Source: Alloiococcus sp035301245 | Lineage (GTDB): Bacteria; Bacillota; Bacilli; Lactobacillales; Carnobacteriaceae_A | Reading direction: 5' to 3' | Assembly (NCBI GenBank): GCA_035301245.1 | Contig: DATGUS010000058.1 | Location: 1-22,384, forward strand | DNA length: 22,384 bases | Part shown: one piece after another, positions 1 through 7,765 of the stretch | How the letters are laid out: every line of letters begins with the position of its first letter | Numbering within the stretch: the stretch's first letter is position 1 | Position numbers and translations under genes: made by a program | The notes under the pieces: generated by a model | What the model saw: only the letters and a program-made list of their open reading frames with translations | The model's database searches: none | Told to the model about the DNA's origin: nothing

Positions 1-438
1 ATTATTTTCTTAATCGGATACCGGGCGATAGGTCTTAATTACTTTTTAGTTCTTGCTATTATCGCAGGAATATTTAACTTAGTGCCTTATCTCGGATCCT
101 TCATTTCTGGATGCTTGGCTGTTATCGTAGCGTTATTTCAAGATCCAGTTTTAATTTTTTATTTAGTGGTTGTATTTGCAATTGAACAAATTTTAGAAAA
201 CCGAGTGATTCAGCCAATTGTTTTAGGTAGCCAATTGAATATGCATCCAATTACTATTTTGTTCGTTCTGCTTATTTCTGGAAACTTATTTGGAGTGGTT
301 GGTTTGCTACTCGGCGTGCCAACGTATGCTGTTATTAAAATTATTTTGAGTATGTTCTTTGAGCATATTGAAAAAACAACTGACTTATATGATGACAATG
401 CACTAGGTGAGCCAGAAGATTCAATATTAAAAAAATAA
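1..438 (+). CDS. AI-2E family transporter, C-terminal part (5' cut by window edge)
   Basis: The frame is open from the first base and ends at TAA 436-438, giving 145 visible residues; the N-terminal part lies outside the window. Family members are polytopic membrane proteins of roughly 350 residues (AI-2E/UPF0118 family). The visible part holds several hydrophobic helices and the family-typical stretch NLVPYLGSFIS (residues 26-36). It also has the late conserved block with IEQILENRVIQP (61-72), a GSQLNMHP segment and GLLLGVP (101-107). The end is hydrophilic and acidic (DDNALGEPEDSILKK). Some members export autoinducer-2 or act as ion antiporters, but the substrate cannot be read from this sequence. 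A GTG at 82 is internal to the gene and is not the start. The gene precedes the TetR operon by about 100 bases and appears to be a separate unit. Confidence 0.9.
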   Translation: MIFLIGYRAIGLNYFLVLAIIAGIFNLVPYLGSFISGCLAVIVALFQDPVLIFYLVVVFAIEQILENRVIQPIVLGSQLNMHPITILFVLLISGNLFGVVGLLLGVPTYAVIKIILSMFFEHIEKTTDLYDDNALGEPEDSILKK

Positions 439-466
439 ATTATAAAGAATAGTACCAAAGTTATCC

Positions 467-495
467 TTGCATTATGACATCTTGTCATATATTAT
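467..495 (+). promoter_or_regulatory. Promoter of the tetR-ABC exporter operon
   Basis: TTGCAT (467-472) and TATTAT (490-495) are separated by 17 bases, a good sigma-A type spacing, about 50 bases upstream of the tetR start. The spacer is almost filled by a palindrome, which suggests repression by blocking RNA polymerase. Confidence 0.65.
474..488. promoter_or_regulatory. Probable TetR operator (palindrome ATGACA-N3-TGTCAT)
   Basis: This is a perfect inverted repeat with 6-base arms and a 3-base centre, lying between the -35 and -10 elements of the operon promoter. A further TGTCAT half-site lies at 524-529, close to the tetR ribosome binding site. Placement directly upstream of a TetR gene fits autoregulation. 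That this TetR binds here is inferred. Confidence 0.65.
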
Positions 496-545
496 AGAGT
501 GTGCTGCTATAAAAGTGACTGGTTGTCATATTAAGGAGTAATAAC

Positions 546-1172
546 ATGCCTAAAGATACATTTTATAATCTTTCAAAAGAAAAAAGAGATCACATTATAC
601 AAGCTGCGATGAAGGTTTTTTCAATTCAATCATTTAATGAGGCAGCGATTTCTGAAATCATTCGTCATGCGGATATTTCGAGAGGAAGCTTCTATCAATA
701 TTTTGACGACAAGTTAGATTTATACAAGTACTTAATTGGACTGTTTAAAAAGAATTATCACAGTTTAATGCTGAAGAAATTTCAAGAACATGATGGTGAT
801 TTTTACTTAGGGTATAAAGCTTATAGTTGTTATTATATTAGAAGTATCCGTGAATCTGAGAAGTTCGGATTCTTTGAAAATTTATTCTTAAATATGAATT
901 ATCAACTAAATAGAGAAAATATAAACGTATTATTTACTAACGATAACAAGTTACGTTTATATGATGCGATTAATCTAGACAATGTTAGCATTTCCAATAA
1001 AGAAGATTTAATGGAAGTCTTGCAGTTTTTACATGAAGTATTAAATAATGCCATAATGGAAGGTTTTTGGAACAATTACACAATAGAAGAAACGCAAGAA
1101 GCATTTTTAAAACGCTTAGACTGGGTGTTTTATGGCATTGCTCTAGAAGAACAAAGGGGAGATGAGAATTAA
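546..1172 (+). CDS. TetR/AcrR family transcriptional regulator
   Basis: This 208-residue protein has an N-terminal helix-turn-helix at about residues 14-60. The block AAISEIIRHADISRGSFYQYF is the TetR recognition region with its SxGxFYxYF signature. The C-terminal ligand domain is divergent, as usual in the family. The start ATG is preceded by AAGGAG (533-538) at good spacing. Its stop TAA overlaps the ATG of the first ABC gene (TAATG at 1170-1174), so the genes are translationally coupled. The likely role is an autoregulated repressor of the downstream exporter, released by a drug or lipophilic ligand. The ligand is unknown. Confidence 0.93.
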   Translation: MPKDTFYNLSKEKRDHIIQAAMKVFSIQSFNEAAISEIIRHADISRGSFYQYFDDKLDLYKYLIGLFKKNYHSLMLKKFQEHDGDFYLGYKAYSCYYIRSIRESEKFGFFENLFLNMNYQLNRENINVLFTNDNKLRLYDAINLDNVSISNKEDLMEVLQFLHEVLNNAIMEGFWNNYTIEETQEAFLKRLDWVFYGIALEEQRGDEN

Positions 1173-2890
1173 TGTTTAAATTATTTAAAGAGATGGATTT
1201 AAAATTTGTGGCGCTAGGCATAGTCTTATCTGCCATTCGAGTAGCAGGAATGGTTGCCTTACCAACTTTAACGGCCAATATTATTGATTATGGTGTTATG
1301 GAGGGAGATATGGCCTACATCTTCCAACAAGGCTTTTTAATGATGGCTATTACGGTTATTTGTATTTTCTTTGCTGTCGGAGCAGCTTATATTAACTCTA
1401 CTCAATCACAAGGATTAGGAGAAAAATTAAGGAACCGTGCTTTTATTAAAATTTTAAATTTCTCAAATGAAGACTTAGATGACTTTGGAACGTCATCGCT
1501 CATTACACGGACTACTAATGATGTGATGCAACTACAATTTGTTATGCTTCACTTTTTAATGATGTTAGGGTTGGATCCATTTTTAATTTTAGGGTCAGCA
1601 ACGGCAGCATTTATAAGAGAACCTCAACTAGCTGTGGTGTTCTTTATAACAGCGCCATTATTAGGAATTGCAATTTTTTTCATTATTCGTGCAGCAAGTC
1701 CATTATTCAGAAAGTTACAATTACAAACTGACGTCATCAACCGTATTTTCCGTGAAGGACTAACTGGCGTTCGTGTTGTTCGTGCGTTCAACAAAACGGA
1801 GTATGAAGAGAACCGCTTTAATGAAGCGAACGAAGAATTCAAATCAATTTCGGTTCATGCATTCTTCCGTTTAGCTTTATTTATGCCAGTGATGATTTTA
1901 GTAATGAGTTTAACGAATATTTTAATTGTATGGTTTGGTACACGCTTAGTAGGATCAGGTCAAATGCTAGTCGGTAACATGGTGGCCTTCTTAACTTATG
2001 CAGGACTACTAATGACGGGCATTATGTTATTAGCACAAGTATTATCTTTCATGCCGAGAGGTCAGATCGCAGCTGAACGTATCATGGCTGTATTAAATCA
2101 CAAGTCATCAATTAATGATGATGAACATCCAGAACCGATCTCTGATGAACCAGTGGAATTAACTTTTGATCATGTTAATTTTCGTTATCCTGGAGCAGAA
2201 AAATTAGCCTTAGCTAATATAGACTTTGAAGTAAAAGCTGGTGAAACATTAGCTGTAATTGGTGGTACCGGTACAGGGAAAACCTCTCTTGCTAACTTAA
2301 TGCTTCGGTTATATGATGTAGAATCTGGTGAAATCCGTTTAAACGGAATAAATATTCAGCACCTTTCACAATATGATTTAAGAGAGAAAATAGGATTTGC
2401 ACCACAAACACCAGTCTTGTTTTCAGGAACAATTCGCGAAAATTTATCTTATGGGCGAACTGATGCGACAGATGAAGAAATCTGGGCAGCATTAAAAGTC
2501 GCTCAAGGTGCAGAGTTTGTTCGTGGTTTAGAAGCAGGATTAGATTCTCGAGTTGAACACGGTGGAGGGAACTTCTCTGGTGGACAGCGTCAACGTCTAA
2601 GTATTGCAAGAGCATTGGTTACAGATGCTGAAATATTAATTTTCGATGACTCGTTCTCAGCGCTTGACTTCAAAACAGATGCAAACTTAAGAGCGGCATT
2701 AAAACCAGTTACTGAAGATAAAGCAGTGGTTATTATTGCTCAACGAATCAGTACGGTGGTAGATGCGGATCAGATTCTTGTTTTAGATAATGGTGAACTT
2801 GTCGGAAAAGGAACTCATGAAGAGTTAAAACAATCGAACAAAATTTATCAAGAAATTATGAATTCACAAATGAAGGGAGATGAATTGTAA
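1172..2890 (+). CDS. Multidrug-type ABC exporter half-transporter, subunit with degenerate ATP site
   Basis: This 572-residue half-transporter has an N-terminal six-helix membrane domain (about 1-310) and a C-terminal nucleotide-binding domain (about 328-572). Visible motifs are Walker A GGTGTGKT (364-371), Q-loop Q412, signature FSGGQ (468-472) and Walker B ILIFD with D493 where the catalytic Glu normally sits. The switch position is Gln (Q524 in IIAQRIST) instead of His. Asp for Glu plus Gln for His is the degenerate-site pattern known from one subunit of heterodimeric exporters such as BmrCD, LmrCD and EfrAB. The partner is the next gene, overlapping by one base (TAATG at 2888-2892). An AAAGGGGAG ribosome binding site precedes the start. 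Drug export is likely from the family; the substrate is not visible. Confidence 0.93.
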   Translation: MFKLFKEMDLKFVALGIVLSAIRVAGMVALPTLTANIIDYGVMEGDMAYIFQQGFLMMAITVICIFFAVGAAYINSTQSQGLGEKLRNRAFIKILNFSNEDLDDFGTSSLITRTTNDVMQLQFVMLHFLMMLGLDPFLILGSATAAFIREPQLAVVFFITAPLLGIAIFFIIRAASPLFRKLQLQTDVINRIFREGLTGVRVVRAFNKTEYEENRFNEANEEFKSISVHAFFRLALFMPVMILVMSLTNILIVWFGTRLVGSGQMLVGNMVAFLTYAGLLMTGIMLLAQVLSFMPRGQIAAERIMAVLNHKSSINDDEHPEPISDEPVELTFDHVNFRYPGAEKLALANIDFEVKAGETLAVIGGTGTGKTSLANLMLRLYDVESGEIRLNGINIQHLSQYDLREKIGFAPQTPVLFSGTIRENLSYGRTDATDEEIWAALKVAQGAEFVRGLEAGLDSRVEHGGGNFSGGQRQRLSIARALVTDAEILIFDDSFSALDFKTDANLRAALKPVTEDKAVVIIAQRISTVVDADQILVLDNGELVGKGTHEELKQSNKIYQEIMNSQMKGDEL

Positions 2891-4749
2891 TGGCAGGTCA
2901 ATCTCAACATAGAAGAAAAGCGAATGATTTTTGGGGAACGGTTAGACGTTTAATTCGCTACATGTCAACGCGTCGTCTATACCTCACATTTGCAATATTA
3001 TCAGGTATGATTGCAATCTTACTTGGTGCCATAGCGCCGTCGATTTTAGGACGTGCAACGGAAGAAGCTTATCGTGCACTACGCCAAGCCCAAACGGAAG
3101 GCTTACCCCTAACCAATTTACCTATTGACTATGATTTAATTGTCCAAATTGTTATTACACTCATTTTTGTTTTCATATTTCAAGCAATGATGCGTTACGT
3201 ACAAAACGTATTATTGGCTTTATTAACTCAATCAACTGTTTATGATTTACGAAAAGATTTAAAGAAGAAGATGGGTCATTTACCAATAAGTTTCTTTGAC
3301 ACACATGGTAATGGAGATATCATGTCTCGTGCTGTTAACGATATGGACCAAATTTCCAATACACTACAACAGTCACTCATTCAACTGATTAACGGTGTGG
3401 TTATGTTTGTTGGAGTTTTCATTGTTATGATGGTCGTTAATTGGAAATTAGGACTAGTCGTTGCGATTACAGCACCGATTAGTGCACTGTTGATTTACTT
3501 TATTGCACCAAAAGCTCAAAAACAATTCACGATACAACAAAAAGAGTTGGGTGTATTAACGGATCAAGTTGAAGAAATTTATGCTGGACACAACATTGTT
3601 AAAACTTACAACCGTGAAGATGATGAAATTGAACGTTTCTTAGAGCAAAGTAGTAAGTTAAATAAGGCTTCTACAAAAGCACAGTTCTTCTCAACTATTA
3701 TGATGCCTCTCGTAAACTTTTCGAGAGACTTAGGTTACTTCGGTGTTGGTGTTGTTGGGGGTTGGGGCGTTATCAACGGAACGATTTCGATTGGTCACGT
3801 CCAAGCTTTTATGCAATATGTGAACCAGTTTGCTCAACCCGTTCGTTTTATCGCTCAATTATCAAACACTATTCAATTGACCATTGCTTCATGTGAGCGT
3901 GTGTTTGAAATCATCGATGAAGAACCGATGCAAGATATTCAAGTTGATATACCAGATAAAGAAAACACACCATATAAAGTTGAGTTTGAACATGTTCAAT
4001 TTGGTTATGATGACTCACCGGATGCAGAACTATTAATGAACGACTTTAACCTCCAAGTGAAACCAGGTGAGATGATTGCAGTTGTTGGACCAACAGGGGC
4101 AGGGAAATCCACTTTAATCAACTTATTAGAACGATTCTATGATGTTAAAGGCGGTAGTATCCGTATCGATGGCGTTGATACACGACATTTTAAACGTGAA
4201 GAATTACGTGAACGTTTATCAATGGTTCTACAAGATACATGGTTATTTAATGGAACGATCTGGGAAAACATTGCTTATGGTAACGATAAGTATGCTGATG
4301 ATGAGGAGAAAATTTTTGCAGCATCGAAAGCAGCCCATGTCGATGAATTCGTGAGACGTTTACCGAAAGGATATTCAACGATAATTAACGAAGAGGGCTC
4401 GAATATTTCACAAGGCCAACGTCAATTAATTACTATTGCGCGTGCTTTCTTAGCCGATCCAGAAATTTTAATCTTAGACGAAGCAACATCCAGCGTTGAT
4501 ACACGAACTGAGGAGTTAATTCAAGAAGCAATGAATAACGTCTTAGCGGACCGTACTAGCTTCGTCATTGCTCACAGACTTTCAACAATTAAAGATGCTG
4601 ATAAAATTATCGTGATGAACCACGGTGATGTTATTGAAATCGGTACTCACGACGAATTACTTGAACAAGATGGGTTCTATGCCACACTTTACAATGCACA
4701 ATTTGCATCAGTTGATGATGCGGCAGAAGAACTTGCTTGGAATAGTTAA
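2890..4749 (+). CDS. Multidrug-type ABC exporter half-transporter, subunit with catalytic Glu and His
   Basis: This 619-residue partner of the preceding gene has a membrane domain at about residues 15-345 and a nucleotide-binding domain at about 362-619. It carries Walker A GPTGAGKS (400-407), Walker B ILILD followed by catalytic E531, and switch H562 (SFVIAHRLST). Its signature is ISQGQ (506-510) rather than LSGGQ. In the head-to-tail dimer this weakened signature faces the degenerate Walker site of subunit 1. The intact SGGQ of subunit 1 faces the good site here, giving one consensus and one degenerate ATP site. The extra segment between the first two helices (about residues 56-84) is typical of the larger subunit in BmrD/LmrD/EfrB-type pairs. 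The acidic C-terminal tail is unremarkable. A strong hairpin follows, so the operon ends here. Confidence 0.93.
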   Translation: MAGQSQHRRKANDFWGTVRRLIRYMSTRRLYLTFAILSGMIAILLGAIAPSILGRATEEAYRALRQAQTEGLPLTNLPIDYDLIVQIVITLIFVFIFQAMMRYVQNVLLALLTQSTVYDLRKDLKKKMGHLPISFFDTHGNGDIMSRAVNDMDQISNTLQQSLIQLINGVVMFVGVFIVMMVVNWKLGLVVAITAPISALLIYFIAPKAQKQFTIQQKELGVLTDQVEEIYAGHNIVKTYNREDDEIERFLEQSSKLNKASTKAQFFSTIMMPLVNFSRDLGYFGVGVVGGWGVINGTISIGHVQAFMQYVNQFAQPVRFIAQLSNTIQLTIASCERVFEIIDEEPMQDIQVDIPDKENTPYKVEFEHVQFGYDDSPDAELLMNDFNLQVKPGEMIAVVGPTGAGKSTLINLLERFYDVKGGSIRIDGVDTRHFKREELRERLSMVLQDTWLFNGTIWENIAYGNDKYADDEEKIFAASKAAHVDEFVRRLPKGYSTIINEEGSNISQGQRQLITIARAFLADPEILILDEATSSVDTRTEELIQEAMNNVLADRTSFVIAHRLSTIKDADKIIVMNHGDVIEIGTHDELLEQDGFYATLYNAQFASVDDAAEELAWNS

Positions 4750-4772
4750 TTCTAATTAGATAAATAGTTAGA

Positions 4773-4851
4773 CCTCTAGCTTTATGAGTTGAACCAAAAG
4801 TTGTTTTTAAAAATAATTTTTGATCTCAAATCATGATGCTTGAGGTTTTTT
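4773..4851 (+). terminator. Rho-independent terminator of the exporter operon
   Basis: A 20-base arm starting CCTCTAGC (4773-4792) pairs with 4826-4845 (ending GCTTGAGG) at about 16 of 20 positions. The loop is AT-rich and can itself fold further. Six T's follow directly (4846-4851). Confidence 0.75.
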
Positions 4852-4910
4852 ATTATTTTGTTTTAACGTATAATAAAGATGTGATATTTCAAAAGGAAAG
4901 GAGATTATGA

Positions 4911-5318
4911 ATGACTCAGTTATATGAAACGACAGCGGTTAATCAGGATGGTATGAACGGCAAATCATATCTAAAGGATGGGGAAACTTACACGGTATCT
5001 AGCCCACTTTCAAAAGCAGAGGGTACGAATCCTGAAGAGTTAGTTGGATTAGCAATGAGTACTTGTTTCAATTCAACGATTAAGGCTATTTTAAAGGAAG
5101 AAAGAATTGAATCGGCATCGAAAGTAGAAACAACGGTAAAATTACATAGAGAAACGGAAGAACCAGGCTATTATTTCACTGTGGATGTTTATCTAGGGAT
5201 TGAAGGTATGAATGAAGAAAAGGCTGCTCGTTATGTAGAAAAGACGAAGAAACGATGTCCTGTAGCAAAACTAATGCCTATCAGTTCAACTGTTCGGTTT
5301 TATCCAACAATTTTTTAA
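4911..5318 (+). CDS. OsmC/Ohr family protein (probable organic hydroperoxide reductase)
   Basis: This 135-residue protein is the usual length for the family. It has the two conserved cysteines: C52 in AMSTCFNSTI and C116 in KRCPVAKL. These form the peroxidatic and resolving thiol pair of OsmC/Ohr peroxidases, which reduce organic hydroperoxides in the cytoplasm. The N-terminal part (YETTAVNQDGMNGKS) lacks an obvious match to the Ohr arginine region, so whether it is an Ohr or an OsmC subtype is open. AAAGGAAAGGAG precedes ATG 4911; an overlapping ATG at 4907 is in another frame. A TATAAT at 4869-4874 may serve as the -10 element, with no good -35 because it abuts the upstream terminator. No MarR/OhrR gene is adjacent. 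Confidence 0.85.
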   Translation: MTQLYETTAVNQDGMNGKSYLKDGETYTVSSPLSKAEGTNPEELVGLAMSTCFNSTIKAILKEERIESASKVETTVKLHRETEEPGYYFTVDVYLGIEGMNEEKAARYVEKTKKRCPVAKLMPISSTVRFYPTIF

Positions 5319-5391
5319 TGCTGCTTTCATTCTTTAAAAATTTTCTTAATATTATATGATAGATATAAACTATGTGAACAGAGGGAAAATA

Positions 5392-6030
5392 GTGAAAAAA
5401 AGTATGTGGATTAGACTAATCATTGCTGTGCTTGCCCAAATAATCCTAGCAATGGGCATTGCCTTATTAATTAAAGCTGGTATTGGGCTAGGTCCAGTTG
5501 ATGCCTTTAATGCCTCTTTATCGCAACTGACTGGTATAACTGTTGGAACGATGTCGATTTTATTTAATACCTTTTTTATAATAGGACAAATATTTGTTTG
5601 GAGAAAAAATTTCGCTCCAATTCAATATTTACAAATTCCAGTGACAGTTATATTAGGTAGGATGATTGATTTCTTTTTAATTTATGTATTGATCTTTGAT
5701 ACATCGTCTTATTTGATTAGTGTCATCATTTTCGTCCTAGGGTTAATTATCATGAGTTTCTCAGTTGGGATCATTAATACTAGTCAAGTGATTTACTCAC
5801 CGCTTGAAGGATTCTGTCTAGCATTAGAAAGTGTGACCTCACTCAAGTTTGTTCAATACCGATGGGGTGCTGACATCCTTTTAATTATTTGTAGTTTCTT
5901 ATTTGTTACAATGGGAGCGGATAATGTGTTAAGAGAGGGCACGATTGCGGTGATGGTGCTATTTTCACCGATTTTGAACTACTTTATGGAACAGCAAATT
6001 GCATGGTTCAATAAAGCAGGTTTAATTTAA
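5392..6030 (+). CDS. YczE/YitT-type integral membrane protein
   Basis: From GTG 5392 this gives 212 residues. The same frame can be extended to ATG 5356, but that codon has no ribosome binding site, whereas GAGGG (5381-5385) is well placed for GTG 5392. The product is very hydrophobic with about five helices. Near the N-terminus it has the motif region ALLIKAGIGLGPVDAFNASL, characteristic of the YczE/YyaS/YitT family. A second conserved segment lies around YSPLEGFCLALE. The molecular function of the family is not established, and a transport role is only a guess. It follows the OsmC gene by about 70 bases with no terminator visible between them, so read-through is possible. Confidence 0.8.
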   Translation: MKKSMWIRLIIAVLAQIILAMGIALLIKAGIGLGPVDAFNASLSQLTGITVGTMSILFNTFFIIGQIFVWRKNFAPIQYLQIPVTVILGRMIDFFLIYVLIFDTSSYLISVIIFVLGLIIMSFSVGIINTSQVIYSPLEGFCLALESVTSLKFVQYRWGADILLIICSFLFVTMGADNVLREGTIAVMVLFSPILNYFMEQQIAWFNKAGLI

Positions 6031-6062
6031 AACCGTCAAAATGACTAATTAAACGCTTTAAA

Positions 6063-6091
6063 TTGTAAAGAGTTGTTTAATGATTTATAAT
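6063..6091 (+). promoter_or_regulatory. Promoter of the cysteine synthase-serine acetyltransferase operon
   Basis: TTGTAA (6063-6068) and a perfect TATAAT (6086-6091) are separated by 17 bases, about 50 bases upstream of the first gene. An inverted repeat with arms ATTAAAC (6048-6054) and GTTTAAT (6075-6081) straddles the -35 and could be an operator. No T-box leader features (no AGGGTGG box) are present. Confidence 0.6.
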
Positions 6092-6143
6092 GCTAACTAT
6101 TAGTAAGTTAATTTAACTATTTATTTAAAGGAGAAGGCGATTT

Positions 6144-7070
6144 ATGTTATACAACAACATTATTGATGCTATTGGTAATACACCATTAGTTAAATTAAAT
6201 CACGTGCCGAAAGAATATGCCGATATTTATGTCAAATTAGAATTCAATAACCCTGGCGGTAGTGTGAAAGACCGTCCAGTTCGTCATATTATTAAAAACT
6301 TATTACGTAGAGGCGTTTTAAAACCGGGCGGCACAATTGTTGAGTACACAAGTGGGAATACTGGTATTGCACTTGCAATGGTAGGCGCAGCTTTAGACTT
6401 AAATGTTATTATTGTGATGCCTGAAACCATGTCTAAAGAACGTAAATTACTTATGAAAGCTTATGGTGCAGAACTGGTGTTAACTCCAGGCGAAGATGGC
6501 GTAAGTGGCGCACAAGCCAAAGCAGAAGAGATAGCCAAAGAGAAAGATGCACCCATTTTCGGTCAGTTCTCAAATGAAGCGAATGTGAGAGCTCACGAAG
6601 AGACAACAGCGATGGAAATTTTAGCTGACTTACCAGACGTAGATGGATTCGTTGCTGGTGTTGGAACAGGTGGGACTGTAACCGGTGTCGGTCATGTTCT
6701 AAAAGCAACAGATGAAAACATTACGGTTTGGGCGGTTGAACCGAAAGATTCTCCGCTACTGTCAGGTGGTGAAGCTGGTCCGCATAAAATTCAAGGATTA
6801 GGTGCTAACTTTATTCCAGAAATCTTAGATCGCGATGTGTATGACCATGTCTTCCAAGTCTCTAACGAAGAAGCCATGTCAAAAGCAAGAGAACTTGCAA
6901 AAACTGAAGGGATTTTAGGCGGTATTTCTTCAGGAGCTAATTTAACAGCAGCATTTGAATTAGCAAAAGAATTAGGTAAAGGTCAAAAGGTAGTGACTGT
7001 TTTACCATCTAATGGTGAACGTTACCTATCGACACCTTTATATGAGCACTTAGAAGATGAGCTTAACTAA
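6144..7070 (+). CDS. cysK: Cysteine synthase (O-acetylserine sulfhydrylase), PLP-dependent
   Basis: This 308-residue fold-type II PLP enzyme makes cysteine from O-acetylserine and sulfide. The Schiff-base lysine is K42 in NPGGSVKDR, the substrate loop is TSGNTGIA (69-76), the PLP phosphate loop is GTGGTVTG (174-181), and the pyridine-contacting region is GGISSGA (259-265). The length is normal for CysK/CysM. The opening IIDAIGNTPLVKL is the classic N-terminal signature. A strong ribosome binding site (AAAGGAG) precedes ATG 6144. The 3' end overlaps the serine acetyltransferase gene by 14 bases, placing both steps of cysteine synthesis in one transcript. CysK rather than CysM is favoured by the neighbouring acetyltransferase; the distinction is not certain. 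Confidence 0.92.
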   Translation: MLYNNIIDAIGNTPLVKLNHVPKEYADIYVKLEFNNPGGSVKDRPVRHIIKNLLRRGVLKPGGTIVEYTSGNTGIALAMVGAALDLNVIIVMPETMSKERKLLMKAYGAELVLTPGEDGVSGAQAKAEEIAKEKDAPIFGQFSNEANVRAHEETTAMEILADLPDVDGFVAGVGTGGTVTGVGHVLKATDENITVWAVEPKDSPLLSGGEAGPHKIQGLGANFIPEILDRDVYDHVFQVSNEEAMSKARELAKTEGILGGISSGANLTAAFELAKELGKGQKVVTVLPSNGERYLSTPLYEHLEDELN

Positions 7071-7605
7071 ACGATATCAGTTAGCAAAACATATTTACAA
7101 GAATGATCCGGCTGCTACAGGAGTATGGAGTACATTCTTTTTATATCCAGGTGTCAAAGCATATAGCAGACACTTTAAAGCTCACTGGTTATACAAAAAA
7201 GGGTTTAAAGTCCTTGCTCGTTATATTTCAGAGCGGACAAGAATCAAGACAAATATTGAAATCCATCCAGGTGCTCAGATTGGTGAGGATGTCTTTATCG
7301 ATCATGGGACTGGAGTAGTTATTGGTGAGACTGCCGTTGTTGGTGATCGTGTGAAGATGTATCACGGGGTGACACTTGGCGGTACAGGTAAAGAAAAAGG
7401 ATCGAAACGCCATCCAACGATTGAACATGATGTTCATATCGGTGCAAAAGCGATCATTCTCGGTGATGTCACAATTGGACATCACTCTAAAGTAGGTGCT
7501 GGCGCCTATGTTGATAGAGATGTGCCACCATATTCTACCGCTGTAGGAATGCCCGCACGAATCATACTACACGATAAGAAATGGAATCGTATAGGTGAAA
7601 TATAG
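7057..7605 (+). CDS. cysE: Serine O-acetyltransferase, short form
   Basis: This 182-residue enzyme transfers acetyl from acetyl-CoA to serine and supplies the partner cysteine synthase. The C-terminal left-handed beta-helix is clear from hexapeptide repeats (about 67-165). Its active-site residues are D82-H83 in IDHGTGVVIGE and H119 in KRHP, followed by the acetyl-CoA site GGTGKEKG. The N-terminal helical domain is shorter than in E. coli CysE (273 residues), as in many Firmicute enzymes. The last residue is Ile (WNRIGEI). In CysE-CysK complexes a C-terminal Ile enters the CysK active site. The start lies inside cysK (14-base overlap), so translation is probably coupled. A terminator follows directly. 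Confidence 0.92.
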   Translation: MSLTKRYQLAKHIYKNDPAATGVWSTFFLYPGVKAYSRHFKAHWLYKKGFKVLARYISERTRIKTNIEIHPGAQIGEDVFIDHGTGVVIGETAVVGDRVKMYHGVTLGGTGKEKGSKRHPTIEHDVHIGAKAIILGDVTIGHHSKVGAGAYVDRDVPPYSTAVGMPARIILHDKKWNRIGEI

Positions 7606-7608
7606 ACA

Positions 7609-7683
7609 GACATAAACTTCTTGATCTCAGTTCGTCAACGAAAAGACAAACAACTGAATGGGTCAAGAAGTTTTATTTATGTC
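7609..7683 (+). terminator. Terminator after the cysteine operon
   Basis: Perfect arms AAACTTCTTGA (7614-7624) and TCAAGAAGTTT (7663-7673) are extended inside by CAGTT/AACTG (7628-7632, 7652-7656) and outside by GACATAAA/TTTATGTC (7609-7616, 7676-7683). TTTTATTT follows the main stem. Confidence 0.75.
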
Positions 7684-7701
7684 TTGAAATGCTAAGAAAC
7701 A

Positions 7702-7730
7702 TAGACAATAATAGTAATCTTCGATATAAT
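7702..7730 (+). promoter_or_regulatory. Promoter of the tdk-prfA-prmC cluster
   Basis: TAGACA (7702-7707) lies 17 bases from a perfect TATAAT (7725-7730), about 35 bases upstream of the thymidine kinase start and after the cysteine operon terminator. Confidence 0.7.
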
Positions 7731-7765
7731 TTATAAGGACTTTTTTATGAAGGAGGGCATTTAGA

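Noticed and set aside
210..488. Minus-strand open frame of 92 codons over the end of the AI-2E transporter gene
   Set aside because: It is antisense to a well-supported transporter gene, has no ribosome binding site and shows no recognisable protein features.
6031..6143. T-box or S-box riboswitch ahead of the cysteine operon
   Set aside because: The gap is only 113 bases, contains the promoter itself, and has no AGGGTGG box or terminator/antiterminator pair.
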